A stretch of 43,596 nt of DNA, taken from the NCBI GenBank assembly GCA_003427395.1, contig BFEA01000115.1, positions 213,598-257,193 of the forward strand, read 5' to 3'. This stretch comes from Chara braunii (taxonomy: Eukaryota > Streptophyta > Charophyceae > Charales > Characeae). Shown here piece by piece: positions 1 to 10,125 of this stretch. The stretch's first letter is position 1. Every line of letters begins with the position of its first letter. The position numbers were made by a program, and so were the translations under genes. The notes beneath the pieces are model-generated. The model saw only the letters and a program-made list of their open reading frames with translations. It did not search any database and was not told the origin of the DNA.

Positions 1-24
1 CTCTCTCTCTCTCTCTCTCTCTCC

Positions 25-85
<61 letters not shown>

Positions 86-137
86 GCGCGCACACACACA
101 CACGCACGCATACACACACACGCACGCACACACACAA
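1..137. repeat. CT then CA microsatellite
   Basis: A (CT)n tract (about 1-39) runs directly into a (CA)n tract with a few CG interruptions (about 38-137). It is simple-sequence DNA with no coding signal, and it continues beyond the left window edge. Confidence 0.97.
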
Positions 138-373
138 ACATCGTCGACCTGATCGCATCTGGACAACTCATTGCAGCGTCGCAGACGTTATCAGATGTTT
201 GAAAACGCTAAAGCACTCTCGACAACGAAACTGGGCTGATGTCTGTTCATTTAGGCGCCGTCTGTCCCCTAGCAAGTGACGTACATTGCGCCAGCTATCC
301 TACAACGAACCTCAAACAATTAAAAACAGATGAACGAAAACCGGAAAACCTCCCCCCCTGCACCCGCCCCACA

Positions 374-374
<1 letters not shown>

Positions 375-435
<61 letters not shown>
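375..435. repeat. (CT)n microsatellite
   Basis: About 30 uninterrupted CT dinucleotides. Open frames crossing it encode only Ser-Leu or Arg-Glu runs and are artefacts of the repeat. A second, imperfect CA-rich tract lies at about 486-530. The rest of 138-770 shows no gene that I can support. Confidence 0.97.
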
Positions 436-438
<3 letters not shown>

Positions 439-810
439 AACTCCGCCGCCTCCTTTTCCCCCGCCCACCCCCAAAACAATCACCGACACACGCCCACACA
501 CACCCACCCACACACACACACACAAACAGGCACGCACGAAAACACACAGAGAGTGTGTGCAAAAAGAACTGAGTGATATTAGCTCCTTCACGAGAGATGT
601 CACAGCGGAGTCTGACTAAAAAGAAGAAAAGCGGAGAGACGAGGGGATTAGATGGGCGCCAGGTAGAGAGACAATAGTCGTAGCTATGAACTGCGAGGGC
701 GAGGAACAGGGGGCAGCAAAAGGACGGAACAAACAATGTCTGAACTGTCTCGAAAGCGAGCGCGCATTGCCACCGTCATGGCCCACCTTGCCCCGAAAAT
801 GTGTAATCGC

Positions 811-917
811 CTCGTACGCTCTTCAGTGACGCTCGGAGGTTTGACGACCGGAAGGCCGCAAACTCATTTTTATATTCCTCACTTTCTCGTACGCTCTTCA
901 GTGACGCTCGCAGGTTT
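811..917. repeat. Pair of 32-bp direct repeats
   Basis: A 32-bp sequence beginning CTCGTACGCTCTTCAGTGAC occurs at 811-842 and again at 886-917 with one mismatch, a period of 75 bp. A third partial copy of its first bases (CTCGTACG) follows at about 921. The origin is unknown; it looks like a small local duplication. Confidence 0.85.
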
Positions 918-993
918 GTCTCGTACGCCATTTTCACATTTCGCGAGTAGCCTTCAAAAATTGAAAAGAACAGCGGAGATGCCCTTGGCCGAA

Positions 994-1041
994 TTTCCCG
1001 CCCCAAAAGTAAAATCCCGCCCTTTCCCGCCCTTTCCCGCC
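994..1041. promoter_or_regulatory. Cluster of E2F-like TTTCCCGCC sites
   Basis: The nonamer TTTCCCGCC occurs at 994-1002, 1023-1031 and 1033-1041, with a fourth related ATCCCGCCC at 1014-1022. TTTCCCGC matches the E2F/DP consensus TTTSSCGC used in S-phase promoters of plants and animals. No flanking gene is recognisable, so this could equally be a short C-rich tandem repeat. What is seen is the motif cluster; the promoter role is inference. Confidence 0.35.
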
Positions 1042-1252
1042 CGTTCAAGGACCCTCTGGCAGCGAACATAGGACACCTCGGTCGTTCAGTTTTTGGCCTG
1101 ATGACCGCGTGGAACAGATGATGGCGCACGGGAGAGCTCCATGTGGCGCAGCCATAATGCTCACAGCGCGCCACTTCCCGCACGAGTAATGTCAGATACA
1201 TGCCAGGCAGGCTGTTTTTTCTGTTCTCCTTTTTTCTTCACTTTGTTTTTAG

Positions 1253-1625
1253 GACAATTTTCGAAATGGCCCTGAAGTTTGCGTTTATCTGCCATTTGAC
1301 GGCCGACTTACTCTGATATGGCCCTGGGCCACTGAACTTCAGTGCACGCCCCTGTCAGCGAGGGGCACAACTCTTCGGTATGCCCCTACAGGACCCGTGG
1401 ACCTATCTCCCCTGCTGCCTGTCCTATTTGCCTTTCTGTGGGTTATGCTTCTTCCTCAGATCCCCTCAAGCATGGTGGCGCTAAGAATTTGAATTCAAAC
1501 CCCATACTTTTCCAGGCCGCCGTGCAAAAAGACACGGGGATTCTTCAGCTACTGCGGCCCACCTCTGCCTTGGACGTTGGCGGAGTACGTTGGCCAAAGT
1601 CAGTGTTCCTCCCCTTATTCCATCC
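1253..1625 (+). repeat. Dispersed repeat family A, copy 1
   Basis: This roughly 370-bp stretch is closely similar to 6085-6482 in the same orientation. Shared landmarks are AATTTTCGAAATG near the start, the CAAACCCCATACTTTTCCAG segment, ACACGGGGATTCTTCAGCTA, and GGCGGAGTACGTTGGC near the end. There is no coding capacity and no TG..CA ends. It is a repeat of unknown type, and its two copies bracket the LINE fragment. Confidence 0.85.
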
Positions 1626-1861
1626 CCCCCCAACCCTCCCATGGTCAGGGGAAGAGCCGCTACTGCCAGCAACGGCCAGAGGGGCATACCGAAAAGATGC
1701 ACGGTACCGGTAGGGGCATATGGAAAATTTTGGGCTGGTACTGAACGGCTATTTGGTAGGGGCAAAGTGTAAATTTGGCACCCGTACCGGTACGGGCATA
1801 TTCATGATGTCTTGGGCCCAAATGCCGCCAGGTTTTGTTTGGAAAACTTGAATCACTGTCA

Positions 1862-1932
1862 GGGGGGCAAATCAGGGTACGTCGGTCATTGGAGGGGCAA
1901 ATCAGGGTAAGTTGGTCGTTGGAAGGGCAAAT
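1862..1932 (+). repeat. About 30-bp short tandem repeat
   Basis: Two full units and one partial unit of a roughly 30-bp sequence containing GGGGCAAATCAGGGTA. The surrounding 1626-2340 stretch also has short palindromes around GTACCGGTA but no gene that I can support. Confidence 0.7.
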
Positions 1933-2350
1933 CGCAAATAAACGCAAGGCTTCTGATGGTGCAGGCTACAGAAATCATTAATTTTATAAACTTAGAAATT
2001 CCTTACCCTCTTTATCTGGATCATATGTAAAACTCAAAGCCGTGTAAGACGTGTAGTTTTTTTGTTTTTCACATGTTCCTTCAAAGTGCAAGGAAAATGA
2101 GCAACAGCGAGATGACAATATCCAGAATACACAATCACATTGAAGGCCAGATAGTATCACAGTGTCCAGACAGCAGATGCACCAATATAACACCAATGAA
2201 GAATTGTAACACTGAAAACCAACGTCAATGAGAGCATGCTCTGGCCACCACCAACATGAGTGTCCAGGCCCTATCTCCTTACTTGGCGCTCGGCGCCCAG
2301 CCTACTGCCTACACAGCTACTGTCTGCCTACTAACAGACAATGCAACTGT

Positions 2351-2370
2351 TGACGTCAGCAGCCTATAAA
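2351..2370 (+). promoter_or_regulatory. CRE-like TGACGTCA followed by TATAAA
   Basis: A perfect TGACGTCA octamer at 2351-2358 is followed after 6 bp by TATAAA at 2365-2370, a spacing compatible with a core promoter. Only short, low-complexity reading frames lie downstream (2375-2700), so no transcription unit is supported. Chance occurrence is possible. Confidence 0.2.
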
Positions 2371-2815
2371 GTACTTGAAGATGTCGCCCATACAGACCAT
2401 CGCCAATACCAGGCATGTGCCCTCACATCATCATCATCGTCATCCTTCTCTCTCTCCCCTGTCTTACTCCCACGTCTTCCCCCTGTATACCCGAAGACCA
2501 CCTCTGCGCCTCACTGTACAACCAAGCCCTCAGCCAGCTATGGAGGCTGGGCTATGGCGCTGCCCTCAGCCGCGCCCTGCTCCCTGCACAACCGCACGCG
2601 CTAGCACCTTGCCTCTCAGGGCCAGCAGCAGCCCACGAGCGTCCGCTCCAGCAGCGCTGCCACCAGCATGAAAGTGTTGAATGCCCGCCCAGGCAGTGAG
2701 CTCTTTCCTTTATGGAATGAGCCACGCTGCTTCGGCGGCCTGACTGGCGTGGACCTCTGCCCAAAAGCTTCCGGTAGGCCCCAGGAGGCTGTGCCTCCGA
2801 TGCAGATGCTGGGCC

Positions 2816-3437
2816 TCATGCTGTTGGGCCTCCCAACTGTCTGTGTATGAGGCTGCGAATCTCGTCCAGGGCCTGCATCATTTTGGAAAGGCCTGGAAGG
2901 CCGTGGAGTGTCTCGCTGCTCAGCCTGTGTTTTCCCTCAACAACTTGCGCGACGAAACTGCCTGGACTCCAAATACGAAAATGACAGATCTTCCTACTCG
3001 CAACTTCTCGTTTACTGTCCTTTCGGTACTCAGCCAGGATCAGCATCCTTACTGAGAACCTACACTGATTTTTAATGGCGACTTCAGAGGATGGCTTCTC
3101 TTTGAACCTTTTATCCCTGTGTGCTAACCACAGAAGCCAAAACGCAAGAGACCGAACTTTGTATGCTATCTTTTTACCATTTTTTATCGACATAGTTCCA
3201 GATAAAACAAAAGACTCGTTCCATACATTGGTCTCCCCGTACACTTTCAACCAAATTGTCGCTACCCATTCCCCAAAACCCCTGGCAATGACACACTCCC
3301 ACCACAGATGCGTAGAGGATTCCACTCGTGGGTACGGGCATTGGTCGCAGAAGATGTTCACCATCATTCCCTTCTCCGAGCACCATTCTGCTGTAGGTAC
3401 ACACGAGTGCATGTGCAGCCATTGAAGACCACCTATT
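2816..3437 (-). pseudogene. LINE C-terminal zf-RVT domain
   Basis: A minus-strand frame (3412 to 2816, 198 codons) reads VPTAEWCSEKGM...CDQCPYP...SSTHLWWECVIARGFGEWV. This is the zinc-binding-in-reverse-transcriptase (zf-RVT) pattern, with Cys-X2-Cys followed by a His/Cys pair, found at the C-terminus of plant LINE ORF2. The frame ends at 2816 in a tail without recognised motifs. It is separated from the rest of the LINE by the MITE. Confidence 0.85.
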
Positions 3438-3646
3438 TTAAACCACCAGTACTTGGCCCAACTCTCGGCAGCGGCACTTTCCCGTTAACGCGCCACGCGT
3501 TTAGGGTTTCGGGGTACCGGATCGCAATGGCTGGAAGCGCCAGCCAAAAAACATTCGACATGGTACCCCAGCGCTTCGGCGAAAATCGGCGTGCTGGGGC
3601 ATTCCAGGCTCGACATCGATAGCTGGGCCAAGTACTGGGGGTTTAA
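3438..3646. mobile_element. 209-bp MITE with 26-bp TIRs and TTAA ends
   Basis: The left end (3438-3463) and the reverse complement of the right end (3621-3646) match at 24 of 26 positions; the shared core is CCAGTACTTGGCCCA. Both outermost tetranucleotides are TTAA, as in TTAA-targeting (piggyBac-type) insertions, although the palindromic ends leave the duplication length ambiguous. The interior is GC-rich and non-coding. It interrupts the LINE between its linker and zf-RVT regions, so it is younger than the LINE. Confidence 0.8.
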
Positions 3647-4440
3647 CTTCCGTGATCCCAGCGATCATTTGACAATAAAATAAAAACCAGCTGTTCACGA
3701 ATGTTAAAAAGGACATATGTTGAGCTCTCTTGTTCCATGACAACCAAGTCTGTGTTTTCAAAGATGAGGCCTTCGAACGTAACCTGTAACTCAGTTTGGG
3801 AGTGTACTTGTGGAGTGGGGTAATAGCCGGGGGTGCAAATTCTGAAATCAGTGTCCAACCCCAACTGGATGGATCGGGTCTTTCGGTTCCTAGTGTCGAG
3901 ATGGGGTTGCTGCTCTACACTATCGGGGTGCCTTCTAGGGTAACTGTGAGTTTTTCTTCAGTAGAAACTTCTAGCCTGCAACGGGGTACCTGTGCACCTT
4001 TGAGAAGCTTGAACCCCTCTAGGCCCGATCATTGACAAACTTTCACTTTTAACTCTTTGCCTGACCCTGATTTCAGGATTTGTAGGATTTGAGAATCCTG
4101 TTCGACGTCCGTCCACCATGTATCGTCCAACCATTCGTCCCCTTCTTCAGACAACATCTGATGCCAAGCGTATAGGATCGCCATTATTATCTCCCTTAGA
4201 TGTGAGGAGGTGTTCCTGAGACTCGTGAGCTTGTTCTTCAATTCATTTGTTGTTTTCCATCTTTTCTGTTTCCTGTTCCAGATCTGTTCCACCCGCCAGA
4301 TGCCCCTTTGTAGCCACTTTCGACCAAAGTTACCTGGTTGTGCAGAGACACTAAATACAACTCCTTTCTCTCCACGAATCGCCGGGTTTTCGTACAGGAT
4401 AGATGCAAGGACATCTTCAACTGATAGAACTGTCGTGAGT
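3647..4440 (-). pseudogene. LINE linker region before zf-RVT
   Basis: Broken minus-strand frames (for example 4029-4292, containing WNRKQKRW and WLDDTWW) lie between the GGLG block and the zf-RVT finger, where LINEs carry a poorly conserved linker. I assign the segment by position, not by recognised domains. Confidence 0.55.
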
Positions 4441-5090
4441 CAGTCAGGTGTCATTCTGGACCAGGACTTGAGAATCGGGCCTCGTGTAGGAGAGTGAGTA
4501 TTTTTGGTCACTGGGGGAAGGAGCAAGCAGTCCCATATTGTTGTGTTATCGGACAGGTTTCGTTCACTTGAGAAAAACCTTATTGCTAATTGGATCCATA
4601 TTGTGTCAATTGGCTGTGTTAAAAATCTGACCACCCGCTTAGTTAGTAGAGTTATGTTCTGAATTTCAGGGTCAATGACACCTAAGCCTCCGTCCTTTTT
4701 CTTTTCCACCAAGCAACATTTGAGGCACCCTTCCAAATGAACCTAGAAAGAAGTTTGCGTATAAGCTGGAAAGGGCATTGGGATAATTCTCGGAATGAAA
4801 GGATGTACCATATTGTGGAGAAAATTGATACGTTAACAACCACAACGCGTCCAAAGAGTGACAATAATTTTTTATTGCACCAGTGTGCGCATCAGTTCCT
4901 TACCCTTTCCTCTATGATGGAGTTTTGTGCCGCGGTAAGGTCAGAGAACGAGACCAAAATCCCGAGGTATCGTTCCAAATCCGTGTTGGGAAGGATTTTC
5001 AGTCCCCATTTTGTTGTCAACCGGCTCCCATCTTGGTTCATGGCTATAGATTTATTCCAGCTTACAAGATGTTTTTGAACAAAATATGAT
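4440..5090 (-). pseudogene. LINE post-RT region
   Basis: On the minus strand, 4883-5090 reads ...LERYLGILVSF, the YLG motif after the RT thumb. Then 4672-4864 reads LFGRVVVVN...IWYIL, and 4440-4736 reads VEKKKDGGLGVIDPEIQN. These are the classic plant LINE segments between RT and zf-RVT (compare LSLAGR and PKKEGGLGL in family members). Frame changes between blocks mark it as a pseudogene. Confidence 0.82.
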
Positions 5091-5129
5091 AGATTTTCAA
5101 AAGACTATAAAAAAAATACGACAAAAGAA

Positions 5130-5390
5130 AGGTCTCTAGGAACTCAGTGGTTAGAGCAAATGGTTGTTAAGTGCGTCGATTTTGACTTTCTTTGTGGAGG
5201 ATGTAGTTTGAACTACGACATTGTTGACCACATGTCTAAAATAATACCTGACCTTATCCCAAGAGGCTTGACTCTTGCGAGAGCCGACGAAGGCCTCGGC
5301 TCTCGCAAGTTTATGGAGGCTCGTCGCGGAGATGGAAACAAATATAGGAAACACAACATGGTATATAAAATTTAGAGTTACTTCGTAGAC
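5130..5390 (+). mobile_element. Possible tRNA-derived SINE inside the LINE
   Basis: The LINE protein similarity stops near 5390 and resumes near 5090. The intervening DNA starts with GGTCTCTAGGAACTCAGTGG followed by TTAGAGCA, which resembles a tRNA 5' half with box A (CTCAGTGGTTAGAGC). A degenerate box-B-like TCGATTTTGA follows about 30 bp later. The segment also holds the 5274-5309 hairpin. Clear target-site duplications were not found, so the exact ends and the SINE assignment are tentative. Confidence 0.4.
5274..5309. repeat. 14-bp perfect inverted repeat (hairpin)
   Basis: Arms CTTGCGAGAGCCGA (5274-5287) and its exact complement TCGGCTCTCGCAAG (5296-5309) flank an 8-base spacer. The arms are GC-rich in AT-rich surroundings. 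The hairpin lies inside the possible SINE. Its function is unknown. Confidence 0.9.
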
Positions 5391-5394
5391 AGAT

Positions 5395-6083
5395 AAGCAT
5401 TGCCTTAAGGCAAGTAGTGATTCGATTGTGTTTTTGGAGATTGTCGAGAATTTATCCTTGAATTCCGAAACCTTGAGTCTATAGGACAGAGATACCGGTA
5501 GACCCTTATAACATAGATGAGATTTGACCATATTTAGGAGGACATCCATCTGAATTTCAAAGAGAGAGGGAGTCAATGGGCATCCCTGACGAAGAGATCT
5601 TGATACTGTGAAGGGGGTTGAGATGAAGCCATTCACTAGCACCCGGCCTTGCAATCCGCTCCATAAAAATATAAACCAGGTAATAAAGTTGGGACCGAAT
5701 CGTACCTTTGTAAGTGTTTCTTAGACGAAATCCCAATTAACCTGGTCGTAGGCTTTTTCAAAGTCGATTAGCATTACTGTTTGGTTAAAGTTCCGTGATT
5801 TGATCAACTCTAGTGCTTGCAAACAGTCATTACATTGTCCACAACTTGTCTGTCTGGAACAAAACCGGACTGATCCGGTGACACCAGCTTTATCATGAGT
5901 TTGGTAAGCCTTTTGGTCATGGTTTTGACTAGGATTTTCCCTGCTACATTGAGAAGGGAGATGGGGTGCAAGTTACGTACGTCCCTTTTATCTCTTTTCT
6001 TATTTAACAAAGTGATTACTCCTTCTGTCGTACGGGGTCCCAATTTGTGACAATTAAGAATATCGTTGAAAATGCGTACCAGA
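5395..6083 (-). pseudogene. LINE reverse transcriptase, decayed
   Basis: Reading from 6083 downwards, the first block (about 5810-6083) contains LLNKKRD, HPISLLN and SPDQSGFVPDRQ, typical of RT motifs 1-2 of L1-type LINEs (RVT_1). A frame change leads to LIDFEKAYDQVNWDF, motif A with the first catalytic Asp. A stop follows, and then SRSLRQGCPLTPSLF, motif B, in 5395-5654. The F/YADD catalytic box expected after it is unrecognisable; the aligned stretch reads EFKDKFSTIS. Frame changes, stops and loss of the catalytic box show a non-functional copy. Confidence 0.85.
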
Positions 6084-6084
6084 T

Positions 6085-6480
6085 CTGGAAAATTTTCGAA
6101 ATGCCCTTGAAGTTTGCGTCTATTTGTGATTTGACGACCGGCTTACCATGATATGCCACTGAACCTCTGAACTTTCGTGCAAGACCCTATCAGTGAGAGG
6201 CACAACTTTTGAAAAAATCATAAAACCTCCCCACTATGTAACCTTTGTACCAACGGTCCTAGTTCTGCTGCTGTCTGTTCAATTTGCCCTTTTATAGAGG
6301 ATGCTTCTTCTAAAGATGCCCTGAAAAGAGCAGCGCTACAAATTTGAGTTCAAACCCCATACTTTTCCAGGTTGCCGCGCAAAAAACACGGGGATTCTTC
6401 AGCTACTGCGACCCGCCGCCGCCTTTTACTTCGGCGGAGTACGTTGGCGAAGGTCAGTGTTCCTCCGCTTATTCCACCCT

Positions 6481-6482
<2 letters not shown>
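6085..6482 (+). repeat. Dispersed repeat family A, copy 2
   Basis: Homologous to 1253-1625 in direct orientation, with the same landmarks from AATTTTCGAAATG to GGCGGAGTACGTTGGC. It abuts the 5' truncation point of the LINE on one side and a (CT)n tract on the other. Confidence 0.85.

Positions 6483-6545
<63 letters not shown>
6482..6545. repeat. (CT)n microsatellite
   Basis: About 30 CT units with one or two interruptions. The following 6546-7440 stretch is AT-rich and contains no gene, repeat or RNA that I can support. Confidence 0.97.
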
Positions 6546-6548
<3 letters not shown>

Positions 6549-7446
6549 GCATGGATCGTTGTCAACCACTCGAGTGGTCACATGCATGCAAAATCTCCAT
6601 ACAGGTGAGATAGCGAGGAAACCGCAAATAAGTCGACAGATATCCAATCAACTCACAATAAATGTACAATAAGATAGAAGGGATGTGCGCACTGACCAGT
6701 CCTACGTAGACGCTTCCAGACCGTCTATAAACATTTCTGGTTAGGGTTTGAACTGTCCACTGACTGTGATCGTTGTCCTGATTGCAACGTTAAAGAATTC
6801 ATGAGGACTCTCGGGGGTTGTCCTTAAATTGCCTCTTGATCAGCTAGATCAGTCAAATGTAAAGCTCGTTGCACGCGAGGGTAAACAAAGGGCAGGCTGG
6901 TCATAAGCATACTTCTTGGGCACAGGGGTGGACCGTGGTTGCACACCTTAGACACCGCATCTTGATGATGCTCACATCTACGTTGGATACAGAGGAAGGG
7001 GATTCCAATTGTGAACTCAACTGTTCATCACTATATTATCCATTATATGTAGATCTGCTCACTGTAGTTTATTTTTATCTTGATTAGTTGGTTGACAGAC
7101 TGCTTACACCTAACTAACAACCTAGAGCAGGATTGTAATCTACCGTAGTTAGTTCTTTTAAAAGCTTCTGTGCAGAACTAATCAAAGATCGAGGTAGACT
7201 ACGTGTGTACAATTTGTGTAGGTGTTGTTGATGCCGCTTGACTAGTAGTCTAGGTAACTCGTCGGATATCTATCATTTTATTTATTCTTAAAACCGGTCA
7301 GACGTATGTTGTGGTAGGTCCCATAAAGGAGATTAGTGCAGACAGCGTTTGCCTAGCCCATGAGCGAATGAGAGGGTGCTGAAGATACAAGTGACGATAG
7401 GAGACAGACACGACAGGAGACCGGTAGGATACCTGTTGTGTTCCAG

Positions 7447-7940
7447 GTTCTACTACCAGGAGACGTGAAAAGGCTTAGGGCCGAGGCAAGGGCCGACAAT
7501 CTAGAGACTGCGAGAGAGGCAGCAACAGCGACTGAACGCGCGTTAGCAGCAGCAGCAACCAGCGCAGTAGCTATGGCTACTTCTTCATCCACTTCTGCTG
7601 CAAAGTCCAATGGTCAGGCATTGGGTATGCCACTTAATGCGACTAGTTCGCAATCCATCTCCAGTACATCAGGAGCTGGCACTAGTCAGGTGGCGGGTTC
7701 GCAGTTCAGCTCGCCGCCTCCACACACCCGGGAGCAGATGGAGCTCCAACAAGTAGAAAAGATTCGCTTAAGGCTAGAGGAGGAACTCAGAAAGGCTATT
7801 AAAAGAAAGACAGAGATTAGAGATAATAGTGTCAGACTAGAGGGTAGGGAGGCAGACAAGGCTGCGCTAGAGGGGTTAGATGACTCGACCCTTAGCAATA
7901 ATGAAAAGATTCTTAAGGCGAACATCCTGTCCATGAACGC
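7447..7940 (+). pseudogene. Coiled-coil coding fragment truncated by LTR
   Basis: One open frame runs from a good splice-acceptor-like sequence (CTGTTGTGTTCCAG, ending at 7446) to the LTR insertion point. The product is Ala/Ser-rich with two likely coiled-coil stretches: an Ala/Glu-rich one near the start and a charged one from about 7736 containing LRLEEELRKAIKRK and LEGREADKAALEGL. The frame reads on for 20 codons into the LTR, which is not native sequence. I do not recognise the family; it could be a gag or ORF1 piece of another retroelement or an exon of a host gene. The remainder should lie beyond both elements, outside the window. Confidence 0.5.
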
Positions 7941-7951
7941 TGTCGGTGCGA

Positions 7952-7969
7952 ATACCCTTGCAAGGGTAT
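7952..7969. repeat. 18-bp perfect palindrome at LTR start
   Basis: ATACCCTTG (7952-7960) is followed directly by CAAGGGTAT (7961-7969). The same position in Element 2 and in the 41660 copy is degenerate. It lies 11 bp inside the LTR end, where integrase contacts terminal DNA in related elements; any role is inference. Confidence 0.85.
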
Positions 7970-10101
7970 CCGCCCTGGTTTTTGCAAACGACAGAAAATA
8001 GTTTTGGTTTAAAGTTTAAGTATACCGCGCTAGGCGCCACTGCGTGTGTAATTTTAACGTTGACTGGTTAGTTGACTAGAGTAAAGAGTGAGTGGGCGCG
8101 CATGTTTAAGGCGCACGTGATTCTGTCTTGTTTTTTATCATAAAATCGGCGCGGACATCGGTCGTTTGGTTAATGATATTATTAATATTTATTTATTTTT
8201 GATTAAGTAGGAACTAAGGATATCCTCTTCCGATTGGTACTTTGACCGTGGCGAGCGGGGCCGACGGCGACGAAGGCGACAGTGTGATTGCGGTAGGTCT
8301 TAGCACGCGGAGTGGGGCGAGTGGTGGTCGTGGTACAGCTGGGTAAGTCAGTGCACACGCTGGGCGGCCGCGCGCACGGTTGTAGGCAAAGATGAGGCTC
8401 AGGCCAATCTCCCTGGCACTGAGCGCAGCACCGCGCCGCCTTATATGGCACTCCGCGGACATTGGTTTCAGGCTTGGGCTTAGCCCTATAGGTTACGACA
8501 TTGGGTTGGCGACACGGGGTTCCGGGGATCAAGGCCATCGGAGCGTCGTGGAAGGAACCGATGGGGTCGAGGGCCGCGAGGGCTATCCCCCTCGGTTTTG
8601 TTTGCGGGGGCGGTGGCGGGCCCGGTCCGTGGGGGATGGCGAGGCACTAGCAGCCCCGCTGTTCCCCGACCTTGCTGCTATTTTATCCTATTTCCCTTAT
8701 TTGTTTTGTTTGTCGTATCCCGAGGACGCGAGACGGCGGTAGCAGCGCGTGGGGATGTGTTGTATCCGCAGGGGTGCCCGAAGTGCAATTACAAACTGTT
8801 TTTGTGGCTGTGCCGGGGCCGCGCCCTGTTTTGCCTTGGGACGCGGGACCGTGGTTACACCCAGGGCCTAAGGGCCAAGCTCAGTGGGTATGCCCATAAA
8901 CTGTTGAGATACAGGGCCGTGTTCGAACCCAGATGACGGGAACCTGCTGCACGTGCACCGTCCGCCCACCCGCCGCCCGCTGAGAAGAGGTTTGAGTGTG
9001 AGCACGCTCGTTGGGACCCGGAGGATGGTGAACTGTGCCTTGAGACAATGGAAGGGGACGCTAGTGGGAGGCCGCTACAGCGCTGGCTGGGCGGCGCTGT
9101 CCCGCGGCTGTTCCCATGGGACCCTTCTCCGCTACGGCCTTCGAGGTTCTCATTTGAATATTTGCTACTATCACCAAGATCCGCTCGAGGACCCGCACCA
9201 CGCACCATCTTCTACCCGCATTACGGGCTTTGCAGCGGGCCCGTGTCCTCCCAACTGCAGCAGCGTCCGAGCGCTATCTGTCGGGCCGGTGGATTCAGCA
9301 GGTGAGTTGTTATACATTCCTCAGCGAATTTGAATCCCAGAACCACCGGCCCTGCTGTCTGAATCGGCCAGCTTTCGCTGAGGTATCTGGGCTAGCGCGC
9401 AGCGAGAATCAGGCGGGGGCATTGTGGTGGAAGGACGCAGTCCAGTATCGAACCGACTAGTAGTGATTGCCAGAGGGGCAGGGCACATTGGACTGCCCTT
9501 GGCGCTGTCGGGACGCTATCTGCTGGACACTGCGTTAGTAGCAGAAGGAGACGGGGCTTGAAGGCGACAGAGGCAAAAGTGAAGGAGGGAGATTAGAGGA
9601 CGTAAGCGGAGAAGGAATGAAGTAGGGAGGATGAGAGGGATGAAGAGGTGGAGAGACAAAGTAGGGGGCGCAGAGCTAGAGGAAGAAGGGAAGAGAGTGA
9701 GGATATACGAAGGCAGTAGGGGAAGAAGACGAGTGAAGTAGGTGAACCCGGATGCGAAAGCGTGCCGGGTGCATGCCGAAACAGAACGAACTATGGCGGA
9801 GCTACACACGAGGGCCGACGGTCGGACCGCGGTGCTATAGTTGTCGGACGGGCACTGAAGATGGACACAGAGGCAGCGGGGCAGGTTAGCAACAGGCGAG
9901 AATGACGGGCAGTGTAGGGGAGGAAAAAGAAAGGGGGGATGAGCCCGGCGCGAATCCGCGCCAGATACATGCATACGGGGAGGCGACGCCGACAGGTAAG
10001 TTGGAGGAAAACAACGAAATGGACCTGGTCGCATTTTGCGCCAGGGTGCATTCGGAGATGGTGGGGGGACAGCCGGGGGCGCAGTCGGGGATGAATAGCG
10101 T

Positions 10102-10125
10102 GCACGATTCTCAATAGAATCGTGC
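10102..10125 (+). other. LTR hairpin, Element 1 version
   Basis: GCACGATTCT (10102-10111) and AGAATCGTGC (10116-10125) form a perfect 10-bp stem with loop CAAT. At the corresponding site Element 2 has a different but also complementary stem (23542-23567) with AATAAA in the loop. In Element 1 the hexamer reads AATAGA. Confidence 0.8.

Larger units (their letters stand above)
2816..6083 (-). mobile_element. LINE fragment, 5'-truncated, nested insertions
   Basis: The minus strand, read from 6083 to 2816, encodes in order a LINE-type reverse transcriptase, the post-RT region and a C-terminal zf-RVT finger, spread over several frames with stops. No endonuclease domain is present: the copy starts abruptly at about 6083, next to repeat A, as expected for a 5'-truncated LINE. 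It is interrupted by a MITE (3438-3646) and probably a SINE-like segment (5130-5390). The domain order matches plant L1-type elements. The 3' end is not clear; no poly(A) tail was found directly beyond 2816. Confidence 0.88.

Noticed and set aside
239-736. Overlapping open frames on both strands rich in Ser-Leu or Arg-Glu
   Set aside because: They are translations of the (CT)n microsatellite and its CA-rich neighbours; any dinucleotide repeat stays open in all frames.
6344-6672. Similar Ser-Leu and Arg-Glu frames
   Set aside because: Same cause: the (CT)n tract at 6482-6545.
8203-9460. Several medium-length frames in the Element 1 LTR
   Set aside because: They are GC-rich, on both strands, and not conserved as proteins in the Element 2 LTR despite DNA homology.
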